This document shows, piece by piece, positions 1-8,548 of a stretch of 64,000 bases of DNA; the first letter of the stretch is position 1; each line of letters starts with the position of its first letter. Both the position numbers and the translations under genes were made by a program. Source of the DNA: Streptomyces sp. NBC_01116 (lineage in GTDB: Bacteria > Actinomycetota > Actinomycetes > Streptomycetales > Streptomycetaceae); contig NZ_CP108644.1 in assembly GCF_041435495.1 (NCBI RefSeq), positions 7,673,501 to 7,737,500 of the forward strand, read 5' to 3'. The notes beneath the pieces were generated by a model, which ran no database searches, was not told the origin of the DNA, and saw only the letters and a program-made list of their open reading frames with translations.

Positions 1-687
1 CAGCTCCGCCTTGACGAAGTGACAGCGGCGCACTGTGCCGTCACCGTCCACCGAGATCACCGACTCGCCCGTCCGGCAGGGCAGCCCCGCCGAACGGTGC
101 GGATCACGGCTGTAGGGGAACAGCGGATCCAGCTCCGTCCACCGCGCCGCCTCCTCGTCGGTGTAGGTGTGCCCCTCGGCGGCGTTCACCCAGAGATAGA
201 CCTCCTGCGGCAGCGCCGCCCGCAGGCGCCGCGCCTCCTCCAGATGGGCGTCGAAGCCCACCACGCCGACGCTGTAGCGGACTCCCCTCGCGGACAGCTC
301 CCGGCACCTGCCCAGGAACCGCTCGTACGGTGTCTGCCCCGGGTGGTACGTGCACCAGAGCGCGATCCGCTCCGGATCGGCGTCGGCCAGCCAGTCGGTG
401 CGGCAGCTCAGGTTCGTCTGGATCGCCACCCGGCCGATGTGCGGCAGCCGCGAAAGACCGGTCAGTGCCCGTCGGTACCAGGAGCGCACCAGGCCCTCGC
501 CCCACGGGGTGAACAGCACGGACAGCCGGTCGCCGGTCTGCTCCGCGGCCCAGCCGGTGAACCGCTCCAGCGCCTCCCGGTCCGCCGTGAGCTGCGCGCG
601 GCTGTCCCGCCGCTTGGCGAACGGGCAGTACGGACAGTCGTAGTCGCAGGAGGCGAGCGGGCCCCGGTAGAGAATCGTCAGGTCCAC
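1..687 (-). CDS. STM4011-type radical SAM protein (3' end cut by window edge)
   Basis: This is the first 229 codons of a radical SAM protein, open to the left edge of the window. The [4Fe-4S]/SAM motif is CDYDCPYC, giving C14-x3-C18-x2-C21 very close to the N-terminus, as expected for a compact radical SAM core. Near the cut end is LPCRTGESVISVDGDG followed by RRC, a cysteine-containing segment like the auxiliary cluster region of SPASM/Twitch enzymes. The start is GTG at 687, 7 bases after the stop of the upstream gene, so it is the last visible gene of the operon that starts at 6019. The family (Salmonella STM4011) has no established reaction. The radical SAM call is secure; the subfamily rests on gene order with STM4012 to STM4015. 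Confidence 0.82.
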   Translation of the reverse strand, partial: MDLTILYRGPLASCDYDCPYCPFAKRRDSRAQLTADREALERFTGWAAEQTGDRLSVLFTPWGEGLVRSWYRRALTGLSRLPHIGRVAIQTNLSCRTDWLADADPERIALWCTYHPGQTPYERFLGRCRELSARGVRYSVGVVGFDAHLEEARRLRAALPQEVYLWVNAAEGHTYTDEEAARWTELDPLFPYSRDPHRSAGLPCRTGESVISVDGDGTVRRCHFVKAEL

Positions 688-694
688 GGCCCCG

Positions 695-2077
695 TCACTT
701 CCGCTCGTACGCGGCCATCGCGGCCCGCACCCCGGGGGAGAACAGCGCGGGACCCAGCGCGTCGGAGTGGGCGAGGCCCGACGCGGACAGCCGCAGCAGA
801 CCGTCCGGCGCCGACGCGTCCAGCCAGCCCCGGGCCGCGAACCCCGCCAGCTCGGCGGGGAAGTCCGCGCCCGGATCCGTGCCGAACCGCGCCCGGTAGT
901 CCGCCACCGGCAGCCCCGCCGCCTGGAGCAGCGACTGCAGCAGATGCCTCCGACGTGCCTCGTCCGCGTCGACGTACCGGCCGACCTCGGCCCGGGAGAA
1001 GTCCTCGGCAGCCGTGAAGCGGTCGATGATCGACCGGATCTCCCGCATGTCCACCGCGTAGTCGAAGGAGTAGTGCAGGGCAGCCGTGTACGACCGGGCA
1101 CCGCAGCCCAGGCCGATCATGCCGTCGGTCTGGCAGGCGTAGTCCGCGGGACCCTCCTGCTCCCGCGGGGCGTCGGTCCGCCGGAACATCCGCATCGACA
1201 CCTGCTCGTAGCCCTGTGCCAGCAGATGGTCCCGTCCCGCCGCGTACAGCCGCAGCCGCTGCTCGTCCCAGGCGGCCTGCTCCCGGGCCTCCGCCTCGGC
1301 GCCGGCCGCCGGACCCAGCCGGTGCAGACCGGTGAGCGGGCGGACGTACAGCGGATAGAGATACAACTCCTCCGGCCGCCAGGCCAGCGCCGCGTCCAGC
1401 GAGGCGAGCCAGCTGCGCTCGGTCTGCCCGTCGATCCCGTAGATCAGGTCGATGTTCAGCACCGGGATCCGGGCCTCGCGGATCCGGCCGAGCGCCGCCT
1501 CCACATCGGCGCGGCGCTGCGGGCGGACCGCCGCCCGCGCCTCCTCGTCCACGAAGCTCTGCACACCGATGCTGATCCTCGTCGTGCCCCGGTCGGCCAG
1601 CACCGCCAGCCGGTCCGCCGTCGCCGTGGACGGGGACGTCTCCACCGACAGCGGCACCGAGCGCAGGTCGGCGCCCATCCGCGTCTCCGCCACGTCGCAG
1701 AGCCGCTCCAGCTCACCTGCGGTCAGGAACGTCGGCGTGCCGCCGCCGAACGCCGCTGCGGCGAACCGCACCGGCTCCCCGTCGCCCAGCGCGTCCCGCA
1801 CGGAGAGCGCCTGCCGCTCCAGCGCGTCCAGATAGCGCGTCGTCAGCTCCTCGGGCGCGCCGATCCGGGTGAAGAGGTTGCAGAAGCCGCAGCGGACCTC
1901 GCAGAACGGTATGTGGAGATAGAGGGAGAGCGCGTCCTTGGGCTCCGCCGCCCACAGCGACCGCAGCGACGGGCGGTCCTCCAGCGGCCGGTAGGCCGTC
2001 TTGTGCGGATAGGCGTAGACGTAACTCTCGTAGGGCCGGACGGCGGTGGCCGCTTCGGCGGCGACGTCGGTGGTCAT
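695..2077 (-). CDS. STM4012-type radical SAM protein, HemN/HemW-like
   Basis: 460 residues. The radical SAM cysteines are in HIPFCEVRCGFC (C59-x3-C63-x2-C66), followed by a glycine-rich FGGGTPTFL motif and the SIGVQSF segment. These three together are typical of the HemN/HemW coproporphyrinogen-oxidase-like branch of radical SAM enzymes. A winged-helix-like C-terminal region follows, as in HemN. The start ATG at 2077 overlaps the stop of the upstream gene in an ATGA, so translation is probably coupled. It is unlikely to be the genome's true haem gene, because it sits with STM4011, STM4013, STM4014 and STM4015 type partners, whose common substrate is unknown. SAM-dependent radical chemistry is inferred; the substrate is not. 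Confidence 0.86.
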   Translation of the reverse strand: MTTDVAAEAATAVRPYESYVYAYPHKTAYRPLEDRPSLRSLWAAEPKDALSLYLHIPFCEVRCGFCNLFTRIGAPEELTTRYLDALERQALSVRDALGDGEPVRFAAAAFGGGTPTFLTAGELERLCDVAETRMGADLRSVPLSVETSPSTATADRLAVLADRGTTRISIGVQSFVDEEARAAVRPQRRADVEAALGRIREARIPVLNIDLIYGIDGQTERSWLASLDAALAWRPEELYLYPLYVRPLTGLHRLGPAAGAEAEAREQAAWDEQRLRLYAAGRDHLLAQGYEQVSMRMFRRTDAPREQEGPADYACQTDGMIGLGCGARSYTAALHYSFDYAVDMREIRSIIDRFTAAEDFSRAEVGRYVDADEARRRHLLQSLLQAAGLPVADYRARFGTDPGADFPAELAGFAARGWLDASAPDGLLRLSASGLAHSDALGPALFSPGVRAAMAAYERK

Positions 2078-2985
2078 CGGGCGGCCCCCGGTTCGAGTGG
2101 TGCGGGTGGTTCGAGCGGTGCGGGCGGTTCGAGGAAGAAGTGCGCGTACGGGACGGTCCAGACGGCCGGGTGGCCGAGCCGGTGACCGGTGTAGCCGTCG
2201 TCGCCGTAGGCGGTGCCGTGGTCGGAGCAGACGATGGCGAAGCACCGGCGGCGGCTGCTCGCGGCGGCGAACAGCCGGCCGATGTGCCGGTCCACGTACT
2301 CCAGGGCCGCCGCGTGCGTGGCCCGGGAGTCGCCCGCCTCACGGGTCGCCCCGGGCAGATGGAACCAGTTCGGCTGGTGCAGCGCGGACACGTTGACGAA
2401 GAGGAACAGCCGCTGCTCCCGGGGGAGCGCCGCGACGATCCGCTCCGCCCTCGCCACCTGCTCCTCGAACGAGGTGGCGGAGGCGACGCCGAAGCCGGGC
2501 TCCCAGTGACTCTCCTGGAACATCCCCGGCAGCACCGAACCGAGCGGCCCCTGACGGTTGAAGAAGCCCACTCCGCCGACGCACACCGTGCGGTAGCCCT
2601 CGGCGGCCAGCCCCGACACCAGATCCGGCGTGTCGAACACGAACGTGCCGTCCGCCGTCGTCTCACTGCCCGCGAACCGGGCCGCGAACAACCGGGGATG
2701 CGGCCCCGGGGAGGCGGGCGTCGGCAGGAACCCGGCGAACATCGCCTGGTGCGAGGCGTAGGTGAAGCTGCCCGGGGCGTGCCGCTCCTCCCAGACACCG
2801 CCGGGCAGATGCCGGACGAGGTTGGGGAGGCGCCCTGCGGCCGCCAGCTCGACGGCGACGTCGTGGCGCAGGGTGTCCAGGGTGACCAGCAGCAGATCGT
2901 GGCTGCCCACGACCTCGGCCATGTCGGGCCGGCCGGTCCCGCCGGGCGGCCGGGACGCGTCGGGATCAGGAAGGGGTGACGGCAC
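2074..2985 (-). CDS. STM4013/SEN3800-type hydrolase, alkaline phosphatase fold
   Basis: 303 residues of an alkaline-phosphatase/sulfatase superfamily protein. The N-terminal metal site is VTLDTLRHD (D37 and its neighbour), and the second metal-binding segment is CSDHGTAYGDDG near the C-terminus. The CxPxR sulfatase signature that would be converted to formylglycine is absent, so a Ser or Thr nucleophile (for example in SFTYASHQ) is more likely than sulfatase chemistry. The C-terminal tail holds a short repeated PAPLEP. The GTG start at 2985 has an AAGGA ribosome site 6 bases upstream and lies inside the last codons of the preceding gene (20-base overlap). In the operon it would hydrolyse or transfer a phosphate or phosphodiester on the same unknown substrate; that is inference. 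Confidence 0.8.
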   Translation of the reverse strand: MPSPLPDPDASRPPGGTGRPDMAEVVGSHDLLLVTLDTLRHDVAVELAAAGRLPNLVRHLPGGVWEERHAPGSFTYASHQAMFAGFLPTPASPGPHPRLFAARFAGSETTADGTFVFDTPDLVSGLAAEGYRTVCVGGVGFFNRQGPLGSVLPGMFQESHWEPGFGVASATSFEEQVARAERIVAALPREQRLFLFVNVSALHQPNWFHLPGATREAGDSRATHAAALEYVDRHIGRLFAAASSRRRCFAIVCSDHGTAYGDDGYTGHRLGHPAVWTVPYAHFFLEPPAPLEPPAPLEPGAAR

Positions 2986-4123
2986 GGTGGTTCCTTGCTC
3001 GGTCCAGTACGGCGGCGACCTGCGCCGCGTAGGTGTTCAGGCCCTCGGTGCCGCTGCCCGGCAGACCGGTCAGCCCGGGCAGCAGGTCGCCGAAGGCGTT
3101 GACCTCGCCGACGGCGAAGCGCCGCCAGCCGGCCGTGGGCAGGAGGTCGACGCCCACGCAGGGCGTCCCGGGGAAGCAGGCCGCCGCCCGCTCGCACACG
3201 GTCAGCGCCTCGCGCCAGCATCCGCCGGCCGCCGCCACGGCGGCCCGGACCTCGTCGAGGTCGCCTCGCGCTCCGCCCAGATGCAGATTGGTCATGGGGC
3301 TCGCGCTCGTCCGCACCACGGCGTGCGTCGCCCGGCCGCCGACCACCACGATCCGCAGATCCGCGGCCCGCCCCCGCTGGGACGCCTTCGGCAGCCAGCG
3401 CTCGATGTGCAGCCCGTCCGGGGCCAGCGCGTCCACGACCGCGCCGACCTCCGCCTCCGAGGTGTAGCGCCGCACCCGGAGCGAGTTGAACAGCCGCCCC
3501 GACGCGTCCCGCTCCACCGAGGTGCTCGCCCGGACCCGGCCGGGGCCCGCCGTCTCCACCGCCAGCACTCCGGAGGCGGAGGAGCCGTGCGCGAGCTTCA
3601 CGAACGCCCGGGGCATCCGGTGCTCGCGCAGCAACTCCCGCACGTCGGACCAGCCGCGCACCGGGGCCGCACCCGGGCCGGACGTCGGCGAGGCGGGCAC
3701 GGGGACGCCCGTGCGGTCGAGGAGCCCGTGGCACAGCCGCTTGTCGAAGAGCACGGCGATGTCACCGGGGGAGCCCAGCACCTCGGCGCCGGCGGCCGAG
3801 GCCGCGCCCGCCACCGTGTCCACCGCCGCGGTGAACCGCGCGTACCACCGGGCCGAACCCTCCACCCGGGTCGGGTCGTCGACCCCGCGGAGCAGCCGCT
3901 CCACCTCGGCGTCCTCACCGGGCGAATCGATCCGTACGCTCTCGCCCGCCGCGAACACCGCCTCGCCGCGCAGCACCTGGAGCCAGGGCACGACCCGGGC
4001 CGGGGGCAGACCGGCGGAGCGCACGGCCTCCTCGAAGAAGGCGACCCGGCGGTTGTCCGGATTGCCGACGACCGCGAAGCGCGGCACCGGGCCGTCCCCG
4101 CCGCTACTCACTGACGGCGACAT
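2966..4123 (-). CDS. STM4014-type protein, ATP-grasp-like
   Basis: 385 residues. After a short Ser/Gly-rich N-terminus the protein opens with FAVVGNPDNRR. The segments LFDKRLCHGLLDRTGVPVP, FVKLAHGSSASGV and, near the C-terminus, GVDLLP then VGEVNAFGD match the order of ATP-grasp ligases of the RimK/glutathione-synthetase type: substrate-side lysine, nucleotide-lid lysine, then acidic and asparagine metal ligands. Such enzymes join a carboxylate to an amine with ATP. The gene shares 20 bases with the genes on either side (start overlap with the STM4015 gene, end overlap with STM4013), so it is part of the same transcript. The ATP-grasp assignment is from motifs only; the acceptor is unknown. 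Confidence 0.75.
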   Translation of the reverse strand: MSPSVSSGGDGPVPRFAVVGNPDNRRVAFFEEAVRSAGLPPARVVPWLQVLRGEAVFAAGESVRIDSPGEDAEVERLLRGVDDPTRVEGSARWYARFTAAVDTVAGAASAAGAEVLGSPGDIAVLFDKRLCHGLLDRTGVPVPASPTSGPGAAPVRGWSDVRELLREHRMPRAFVKLAHGSSASGVLAVETAGPGRVRASTSVERDASGRLFNSLRVRRYTSEAEVGAVVDALAPDGLHIERWLPKASQRGRAADLRIVVVGGRATHAVVRTSASPMTNLHLGGARGDLDEVRAAVAAAGGCWREALTVCERAAACFPGTPCVGVDLLPTAGWRRFAVGEVNAFGDLLPGLTGLPGSGTEGLNTYAAQVAAVLDRARNHRAVTPS

Positions 4124-5063
4124 AGCGTTCCGGTTCGTAGTCCTCGTCGTCCGGGTCCCCGTAGTCCTCCTCGGCCTCGCCCGCCTCCACGACGGCCGGA
4201 GCGCACGCGGCCCTGACCCGGTCCAGCACCGGCTCGGTGAGGTAGTGGTGGCGCAGGTCCAGCGTGGACAGATGGCTCAGGGGCTGCCCGTTCACCAGGG
4301 CCTCGCCGCCCGCGTCGCTCAGGGTGCCCATCGACAGCGCCAGGGTCTCCAGCTGGGCGACGACGGGCGCGGAACCCACCGCGGCGGCGATCTCGTCCTG
4401 GATCTCGCTGTTCTGCAGCCCCAGGTGGCGCAGCCGGGGGAACACCCCACCCGACAGGACCGGGCGGATGTCGTCGACGGTGGCGTCGCCGCCGTACCAC
4501 GAGCTGCCGAACCACAGGTCCAGCCGCTCCAGCGCGGGCAGTTCGCTCGCGGCGACCGCCCGCACCAGCTCGCCGGGCAGGCCGCCGGACTCGAAGCGCA
4601 GCGACTTCAGAGCCGTGTGGCGCAGCGGGCGCAGCCCGAGCCCCTCCTGACCGCAACCGCGCACCGCGAACTCCTCCAGCAGCGGCAGCGCTTCGAGCAC
4701 CGGGGTGATGTCGCACATCCGCAGCCAGGACACCTCGCACTCCTCGCCCACCACATCGGCGAGGAAGAGGCCGCGCAGGGCCGGGAAGCGGTCCGCGTGG
4801 GCGACGATCAGCTCCACCACCGGCGCGAACGGGGTGTAGTCCTGACGCCACCAGGGGCCGATGAGGAGCGCCCGGACCCGCGTCGTGTCCACCGTCTCCA
4901 GGAACTGCTCCCACAGTGCGGGGAAGTCCGTGTCCTCGTCGTAGGCGCACTCCAGCCGCCAGGCTACGGAGTCGGCGGCGGGCAGGGGCCCGGAGGACGG
5001 CCCGGGGGAGTGGACCGGCAGTCCGTGGAAGCGGTCGAGGTGCTGGATGTCGATGTACGTCAT
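4104..5063 (-). CDS. STM4015-type leucine-rich-repeat-like protein
   Basis: 319 residues, acidic, with regularly spaced leucine-rich segments such as LERLDLWFGSSWYGG, FPRLRHLGLQNSEIQ and LSTLDLRHHYLTE. These spell an irregular LRR solenoid rather than an enzyme. The first 100 residues hold an unusual WRLECAYDED stretch and a conserved ALLIGPWW segment shared with the neighbouring paralogue. Leucine-rich repeats usually bind protein or peptide partners, so in this operon it could be the scaffold or the substrate carrier for the radical SAM and ATP-grasp enzymes (inference). The start is ATG at 5063, 5 bases downstream of the stop of the paralogue upstream. The acidic C-terminal tail, rich in E, D and Y, is shared in composition with that paralogue. 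Confidence 0.78.
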   Translation of the reverse strand: MTYIDIQHLDRFHGLPVHSPGPSSGPLPAADSVAWRLECAYDEDTDFPALWEQFLETVDTTRVRALLIGPWWRQDYTPFAPVVELIVAHADRFPALRGLFLADVVGEECEVSWLRMCDITPVLEALPLLEEFAVRGCGQEGLGLRPLRHTALKSLRFESGGLPGELVRAVAASELPALERLDLWFGSSWYGGDATVDDIRPVLSGGVFPRLRHLGLQNSEIQDEIAAAVGSAPVVAQLETLALSMGTLSDAGGEALVNGQPLSHLSTLDLRHHYLTEPVLDRVRAACAPAVVEAGEAEEDYGDPDDEDYEPERYVAVSE

Positions 5064-5068
5064 GACGC

Positions 5069-6019
5069 CTACTCCGAGACGGCGGTGTAGCGGCCCTCGG
5101 CGCCCCGGTCGCCCCAGGGCTCGCGCTTCTCCGACAGATCGACCCGCACGCCGTGCGGCTCCAGGGCGGAGCGGACCCGCTCCGCCATCGCGTCGGTGAG
5201 GAAGTGGTGGTGGAGATCGAGGAGTTCCAGATGGGTCAGCGGCTGCCCTTCGAGGAGGGCCGCCGCCCCCTCGTCGCCCAGCGTCCCGTTCGACAGGTCG
5301 AGCACCCGCAGCCGGGCGACGACCGGGGCCGAGGCGATGGCCGAGGCGATCTCGTTCTGGATCTCGCTGTTGCGTATGCCCAGGTGGTCCAGACGGGGGA
5401 AGCGGGTGCCGGAGAGCAACGGAGCGAGGTCGGTGAGGTCGGTGTCGCCCTCGTAGGCGGACACGCCGAGCCAGAGGTCCAGCCGCTCCAGCGCGGGCAG
5501 TTCGCTGTCCAGCACACCCCGCACCACCTCGGCGGGGAGACCGCCCGCCTGGAAGGTCAGCGCGCGCAGCCGCTCGTGCTTCGTCGGTGGGAACACCAGC
5601 TCGGAGCCGCCGCGCACGCCGAACTCCGTCAGCGCGGGGAAGGCGGCCAGCAGCACGGTCACGTCCGACTGCTGGATCCAGGTGATCTCGGCCTCCTCCG
5701 CCTCCAGATCCCCGACGAACACCGCCTCCAGCGAGGTCAGCCGGTCGGCGGCGGCGATCACCAGGTTGATCGGGACCGAGGAGGTCTCCTCGTACGACTC
5801 ACCCCACTGACCGATGATCAGGGCCCGGACGCCGGACGGCTCGACCTTGTCCAGGAAGTCGGCGAACTCCTCCTCCCAGGGCCGGTCGTCGTCGTACGGG
5901 TCGACGGAGACACGCCAGGCCACGGCGTCCGGGGCGGGCCGGGCGCCCCCGTCGGCCGAGTGCTGGAAGTCGACGACCGGAAGGCCGCCGAACTCGTGCA
6001 GATGCTGCGCACCGTACAT
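5069..6019 (-). CDS. Second STM4015-type LRR-like protein, first gene of the operon
   Basis: 316 residues, clearly paralogous to the next gene along its whole length: both share ALIIGQW/ALLIGPW, FGVRG/FAVRG, AGGLPAE/SGGLPGE, SELPALERLDLW, SEIQNEIA/SEIQDEIA and the ending YTAVSE/YVAVSE. A tandem duplication therefore made the pair, which then diverged mostly in the N-terminal third. The start was placed at ATG 6019 because an AGGAG lies 9 bases upstream; an in-frame ATG at 6106 has no ribosome site and would add a non-conserved peptide. It is the promoter-proximal gene of the six-gene minus-strand operon that runs off the left edge. Function is unknown; protein binding is expected from the LRR pattern. 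Confidence 0.78.
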   Translation of the reverse strand: MYGAQHLHEFGGLPVVDFQHSADGGARPAPDAVAWRVSVDPYDDDRPWEEEFADFLDKVEPSGVRALIIGQWGESYEETSSVPINLVIAAADRLTSLEAVFVGDLEAEEAEITWIQQSDVTVLLAAFPALTEFGVRGGSELVFPPTKHERLRALTFQAGGLPAEVVRGVLDSELPALERLDLWLGVSAYEGDTDLTDLAPLLSGTRFPRLDHLGIRNSEIQNEIASAIASAPVVARLRVLDLSNGTLGDEGAAALLEGQPLTHLELLDLHHHFLTDAMAERVRSALEPHGVRVDLSEKREPWGDRGAEGRYTAVSE

Positions 6020-6195
6020 GGCCCTGAACTCCTGATCCTGAGGACGGCTGATGTCCGCAAGGTTTATCAAGCCGCACTGACAACCCGGCGACCGGGACCC
6101 GTCCACGGCCGTCGCGTCGGTCCGTTGTCAGACCCTGCCCGTAGCGTTTTTCCCGTGGTCGGCACAGCGGGTGCCGCTACCGAGGGGAGACGTCT

Positions 6196-6522
6196 GTGTA
6201 CCGGCAGGGCGATGTACTGATCATGGAACTGGAGGAGTCGGCGGTGCCCGCCCCCTTCCTGGAGGCCCCGGGCGAACTGCGCGACGGGAGGGGGCGGCTG
6301 GTGCTCGCGCTGGGGGAGGTGACCGGACACGCGCACGCCGTGCAGGGCCCCGGCCGGCTGATCAGGGAAGCGGGCCCGTTCGGCCCGATGCTGCTCCATC
6401 TCCCCGAGGGCGGGCGGGTGGTGCACGAGGAGCACGCCGTGATCCCGCTCCCCAAGGGCTGGTTCCGCGTGGTGCGGCAGCGGGAGTACGCACCCGGTGC
6501 GATCCGCATCGTGGCGGACTGA
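6196..6522 (+). CDS. Small conserved protein, GDVLI type
   Basis: 108 residues, starting MYRQGDVLIMELEES and containing LALGEVTGHAHAVQG and LPKGWFRVVRQREY. The pattern of a short beta-rich protein with GEVTGHAH is one I recall beside DUF6745 proteins and in phage-like settings, but no function is known to me. The GTG start at 6196 is supported by a strong GAGGGGAGA ribosome site 5 bases upstream. It is followed 100 bases later by the DUF6745 gene on the same strand and is divergent from the STM4011 to STM4015 operon, sharing a 176-base intergenic region with it. The conserved histidines of GHAH could bind metal, which is only a guess. Confidence 0.7.
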   Translation: MYRQGDVLIMELEESAVPAPFLEAPGELRDGRGRLVLALGEVTGHAHAVQGPGRLIREAGPFGPMLLHLPEGGRVVHEEHAVIPLPKGWFRVVRQREYAPGAIRIVAD

Positions 6523-6622
6523 CCGCTCCGCCATGCCGGAGCGAGCACAGCTTTCCACAACGGGCACGGCCACAACGGGTCCGGCCATTCAGAACGAGCA
6601 CAGCAGGGGACGGGGACAACCG

Positions 6623-7624
6623 ATGCAGAACGTGAACTCCTGGCGGAGCGTGGCGGCGGCGACCGGCCGGGCGGACCGGGCGGCGGCCGAGGCCGGTGTG
6701 CGGCGCGCCTATCGCACCGCAGGCCTGGCCGAGCCGGACCGGATCATCTGGGCCGCATCGCCCCGGGCCGCCGTCGAAACGGTGGAGAAGCTGGCCGACG
6801 CCGGACGGTCGGTGCGCGAGGAGGTCCGCACCCGTCCGTGGGCGGAGGAACGCCGCCGGATGTACGACGAGCTGGGCCCGGCGGGCTGGTCGGCGCTCTG
6901 GTCCGCCACCGGGGCCCAGCTCTGGGAGACCACCGGCGCACTCGCCGAGCGCATACGGACCGGTGTCGTCGCCGACCTGGCGCCCCGGCCCGAGGACGAG
7001 GGCGCCGTGCGACTGGTGCTCCTGGACGCCGTGCTCGGCCAGCACGACGCCGCCTGGCTCGCCGCCTTCGACGGGCGGGGCGACCGGCTGGCCGGGCTCG
7101 CTGAGGTGGCCCGCAACGCCGGCTGGTGGTGGCCGTACGAGCACGCCGCGGTCATCAGCGAGCGGCCGGACGTCCTCCACCGCGACGAGGCGGGCCGGCT
7201 CGACCACGGTGAGGGGCCGGCCCTCGCCTACGGGGACGGGTTCGCCCTGCACGCCTGGCGCGGCATGCCCGTTCCCGCCGCGTTCCTGGACGAGCTGCCC
7301 TCCCTCACGCCCGAGCGGATCCGCGCCGAGGAGAACGCGGAACTGCGCCGCGTGATGCTGGAGCACTACGGCTACGACCGGTATCTCACCGAGTCGGGCG
7401 CCGAGCCCGTCCACCGCGACGAGACGGGCATCCTCTGGCGCATCGCCCTCGACGGCGACGAGGACGTGGTGATGGTCGAGGTGGTCAACTCCACCCCCGA
7501 GCCGGACGGCACGCACCGCACCTACTGGCTGCGCGTGCCGCCGGCCACCCGGACCGCCAAGGACGGGGTCGCCTGGACGTTCGGACTGGACGGGGCGGCC
7601 TACGCACCGGTGCGCCAGACCTGA
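6623..7624 (+). CDS. DUF6745-type protein
   Basis: 333 residues. The C-terminal half has the features of DUF6745 as I remember them: GPALAYGDGFALHAWRGMPV, then a segment with RRVMLEHYGYDRYL and DETGILWRI, where a residue-swapped Trp/Gly pattern marks the domain boundary. The N-terminal third is helical and alanine-rich. No catalytic motif, signal peptide or membrane segment is visible. The start ATG at 6623 was preferred to an upstream in-frame ATG near 6497 that would overlap the small gene before it. The pair (small GDVLI protein plus DUF6745) looks like a unit, and its divergent position next to the LRR/radical SAM operon suggests a link, though nothing in the sequence proves one. Confidence 0.68.
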   Translation: MQNVNSWRSVAAATGRADRAAAEAGVRRAYRTAGLAEPDRIIWAASPRAAVETVEKLADAGRSVREEVRTRPWAEERRRMYDELGPAGWSALWSATGAQLWETTGALAERIRTGVVADLAPRPEDEGAVRLVLLDAVLGQHDAAWLAAFDGRGDRLAGLAEVARNAGWWWPYEHAAVISERPDVLHRDEAGRLDHGEGPALAYGDGFALHAWRGMPVPAAFLDELPSLTPERIRAEENAELRRVMLEHYGYDRYLTESGAEPVHRDETGILWRIALDGDEDVVMVEVVNSTPEPDGTHRTYWLRVPPATRTAKDGVAWTFGLDGAAYAPVRQT

Positions 7625-7774
7625 CCCGAGGAGTCGGGGGCTGCGGGGCCGGGGCAGGGAGCCGGGCCCGGAGACGAGGCCGAAGCGCCTGGGGACCGGG
7701 TGGGCGCGGCGGGGGAGCGGGCGCGGCGGGGTGAGCGCGGCCCGGCCGGTGCGCCGGGCGTCCGGACACTGCGG

Positions 7775-8431
7775 TCAGCCGGTCGCGGAAGGGTCCGTCC
7801 CGTCGGGATCGGCGGTCGGCGGGCCGGCCAGGTCCGCCGGATCGATGCCCAGCTCACGGGCGAGCGCCTCGTCGGTCCACCGCAGCATCGTGGCCCGGGG
7901 GAGCGGACCCGCGTACGAGGTGGTCTGCACCGCCATCCCGTCCAGCAGGGCGGTCAGCCGCCAGGCCGCCGACCGGGGATCCCCGCACCGGAACTCTCCG
8001 GCCGCGGCGCCCTCCTCGATGACCTGGGCCAGTTCCGCCTTCCACCGCTGGTCGAGGTCGCCCGCGACCTCCCGGAGGACGGGATCGCGCAGGGAGGCCG
8101 ACCAGCCCTCGATCCACAGCCGCCAGCCCTTCGCCTGCCCCGTCGGCGCGTACCACCGCACCGCCGTCCGCAGCCGTCGTACGGCGCTGGTGCGGCGGGC
8201 CAGCAGCTTGCGGAGATGCGCGAGATCGGCCTCGGCCGCGTACCCGAAAGCCGCCGCGACCAGCTTCTCCTTGGTCGAGAAGTGGTAGAGGACGAGCGCG
8301 TTGCTCACGCCCAGCACGGAGGCCACATCGGCGATCCGCACGGACGAGACGCCACGGGCCTCGATCTGTCCGACCGCAGCGCGCAGCAGCTCCTCACGCC
8401 GCTCCGCCACGTTCAACCGGACTCTAGCCAT
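7775..8431 (-). CDS. TetR family transcriptional regulator
   Basis: 218 residues with an N-terminal TetR helix-turn-helix: REELLRAAVGQIEARG, then VRIADVASVLGVSNALVLYHF and STKEKLVAAAF. The remainder is an all-helical ligand/dimer domain containing RLWIEGWSASLRDP, similar to the BetI/TetR_C group. An AAGGTGG ribosome site precedes ATG 8431. It is divergent from the PPOX flavoprotein gene starting at 8549, and the 117-base gap between them is the likely place for its operator, although no clear palindrome was picked out by eye. The 3' end is convergent with the DUF6745 gene; the 150 bases between are GC-rich without an obvious hairpin. Confidence 0.9.
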   Translation of the reverse strand: MARVRLNVAERREELLRAAVGQIEARGVSSVRIADVASVLGVSNALVLYHFSTKEKLVAAAFGYAAEADLAHLRKLLARRTSAVRRLRTAVRWYAPTGQAKGWRLWIEGWSASLRDPVLREVAGDLDQRWKAELAQVIEEGAAAGEFRCGDPRSAAWRLTALLDGMAVQTTSYAGPLPRATMLRWTDEALARELGIDPADLAGPPTADPDGTDPSATG

Positions 8432-8548
8432 CCGGCCACCTTAAGGGCTGTCCCGTGCGCCAGATCGGCGGCGGTGGGGCGGCGCACGACGCGGGCGGCG
8501 GCCGCGGCGCACCGGAATCCTCCGGAGCGCCCGGACGTTGCATCCTGC

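Noticed and set aside
6020..6195. Clear promoters in the divergent LRR/GDVLI intergenic region
   Set aside because: TTGTCA-like hexamers occur on both strands, but no -10 stands at 16-18 bases, so they are not listed as features.
1..7624. RiPP precursor peptide beside the radical SAM genes
   Set aside because: No short frame with a ribosome site and a leader-like, cysteine-rich or repeat-rich core was found; the 108-residue protein at 6196 looks like a folded protein. It may lie left of the window.
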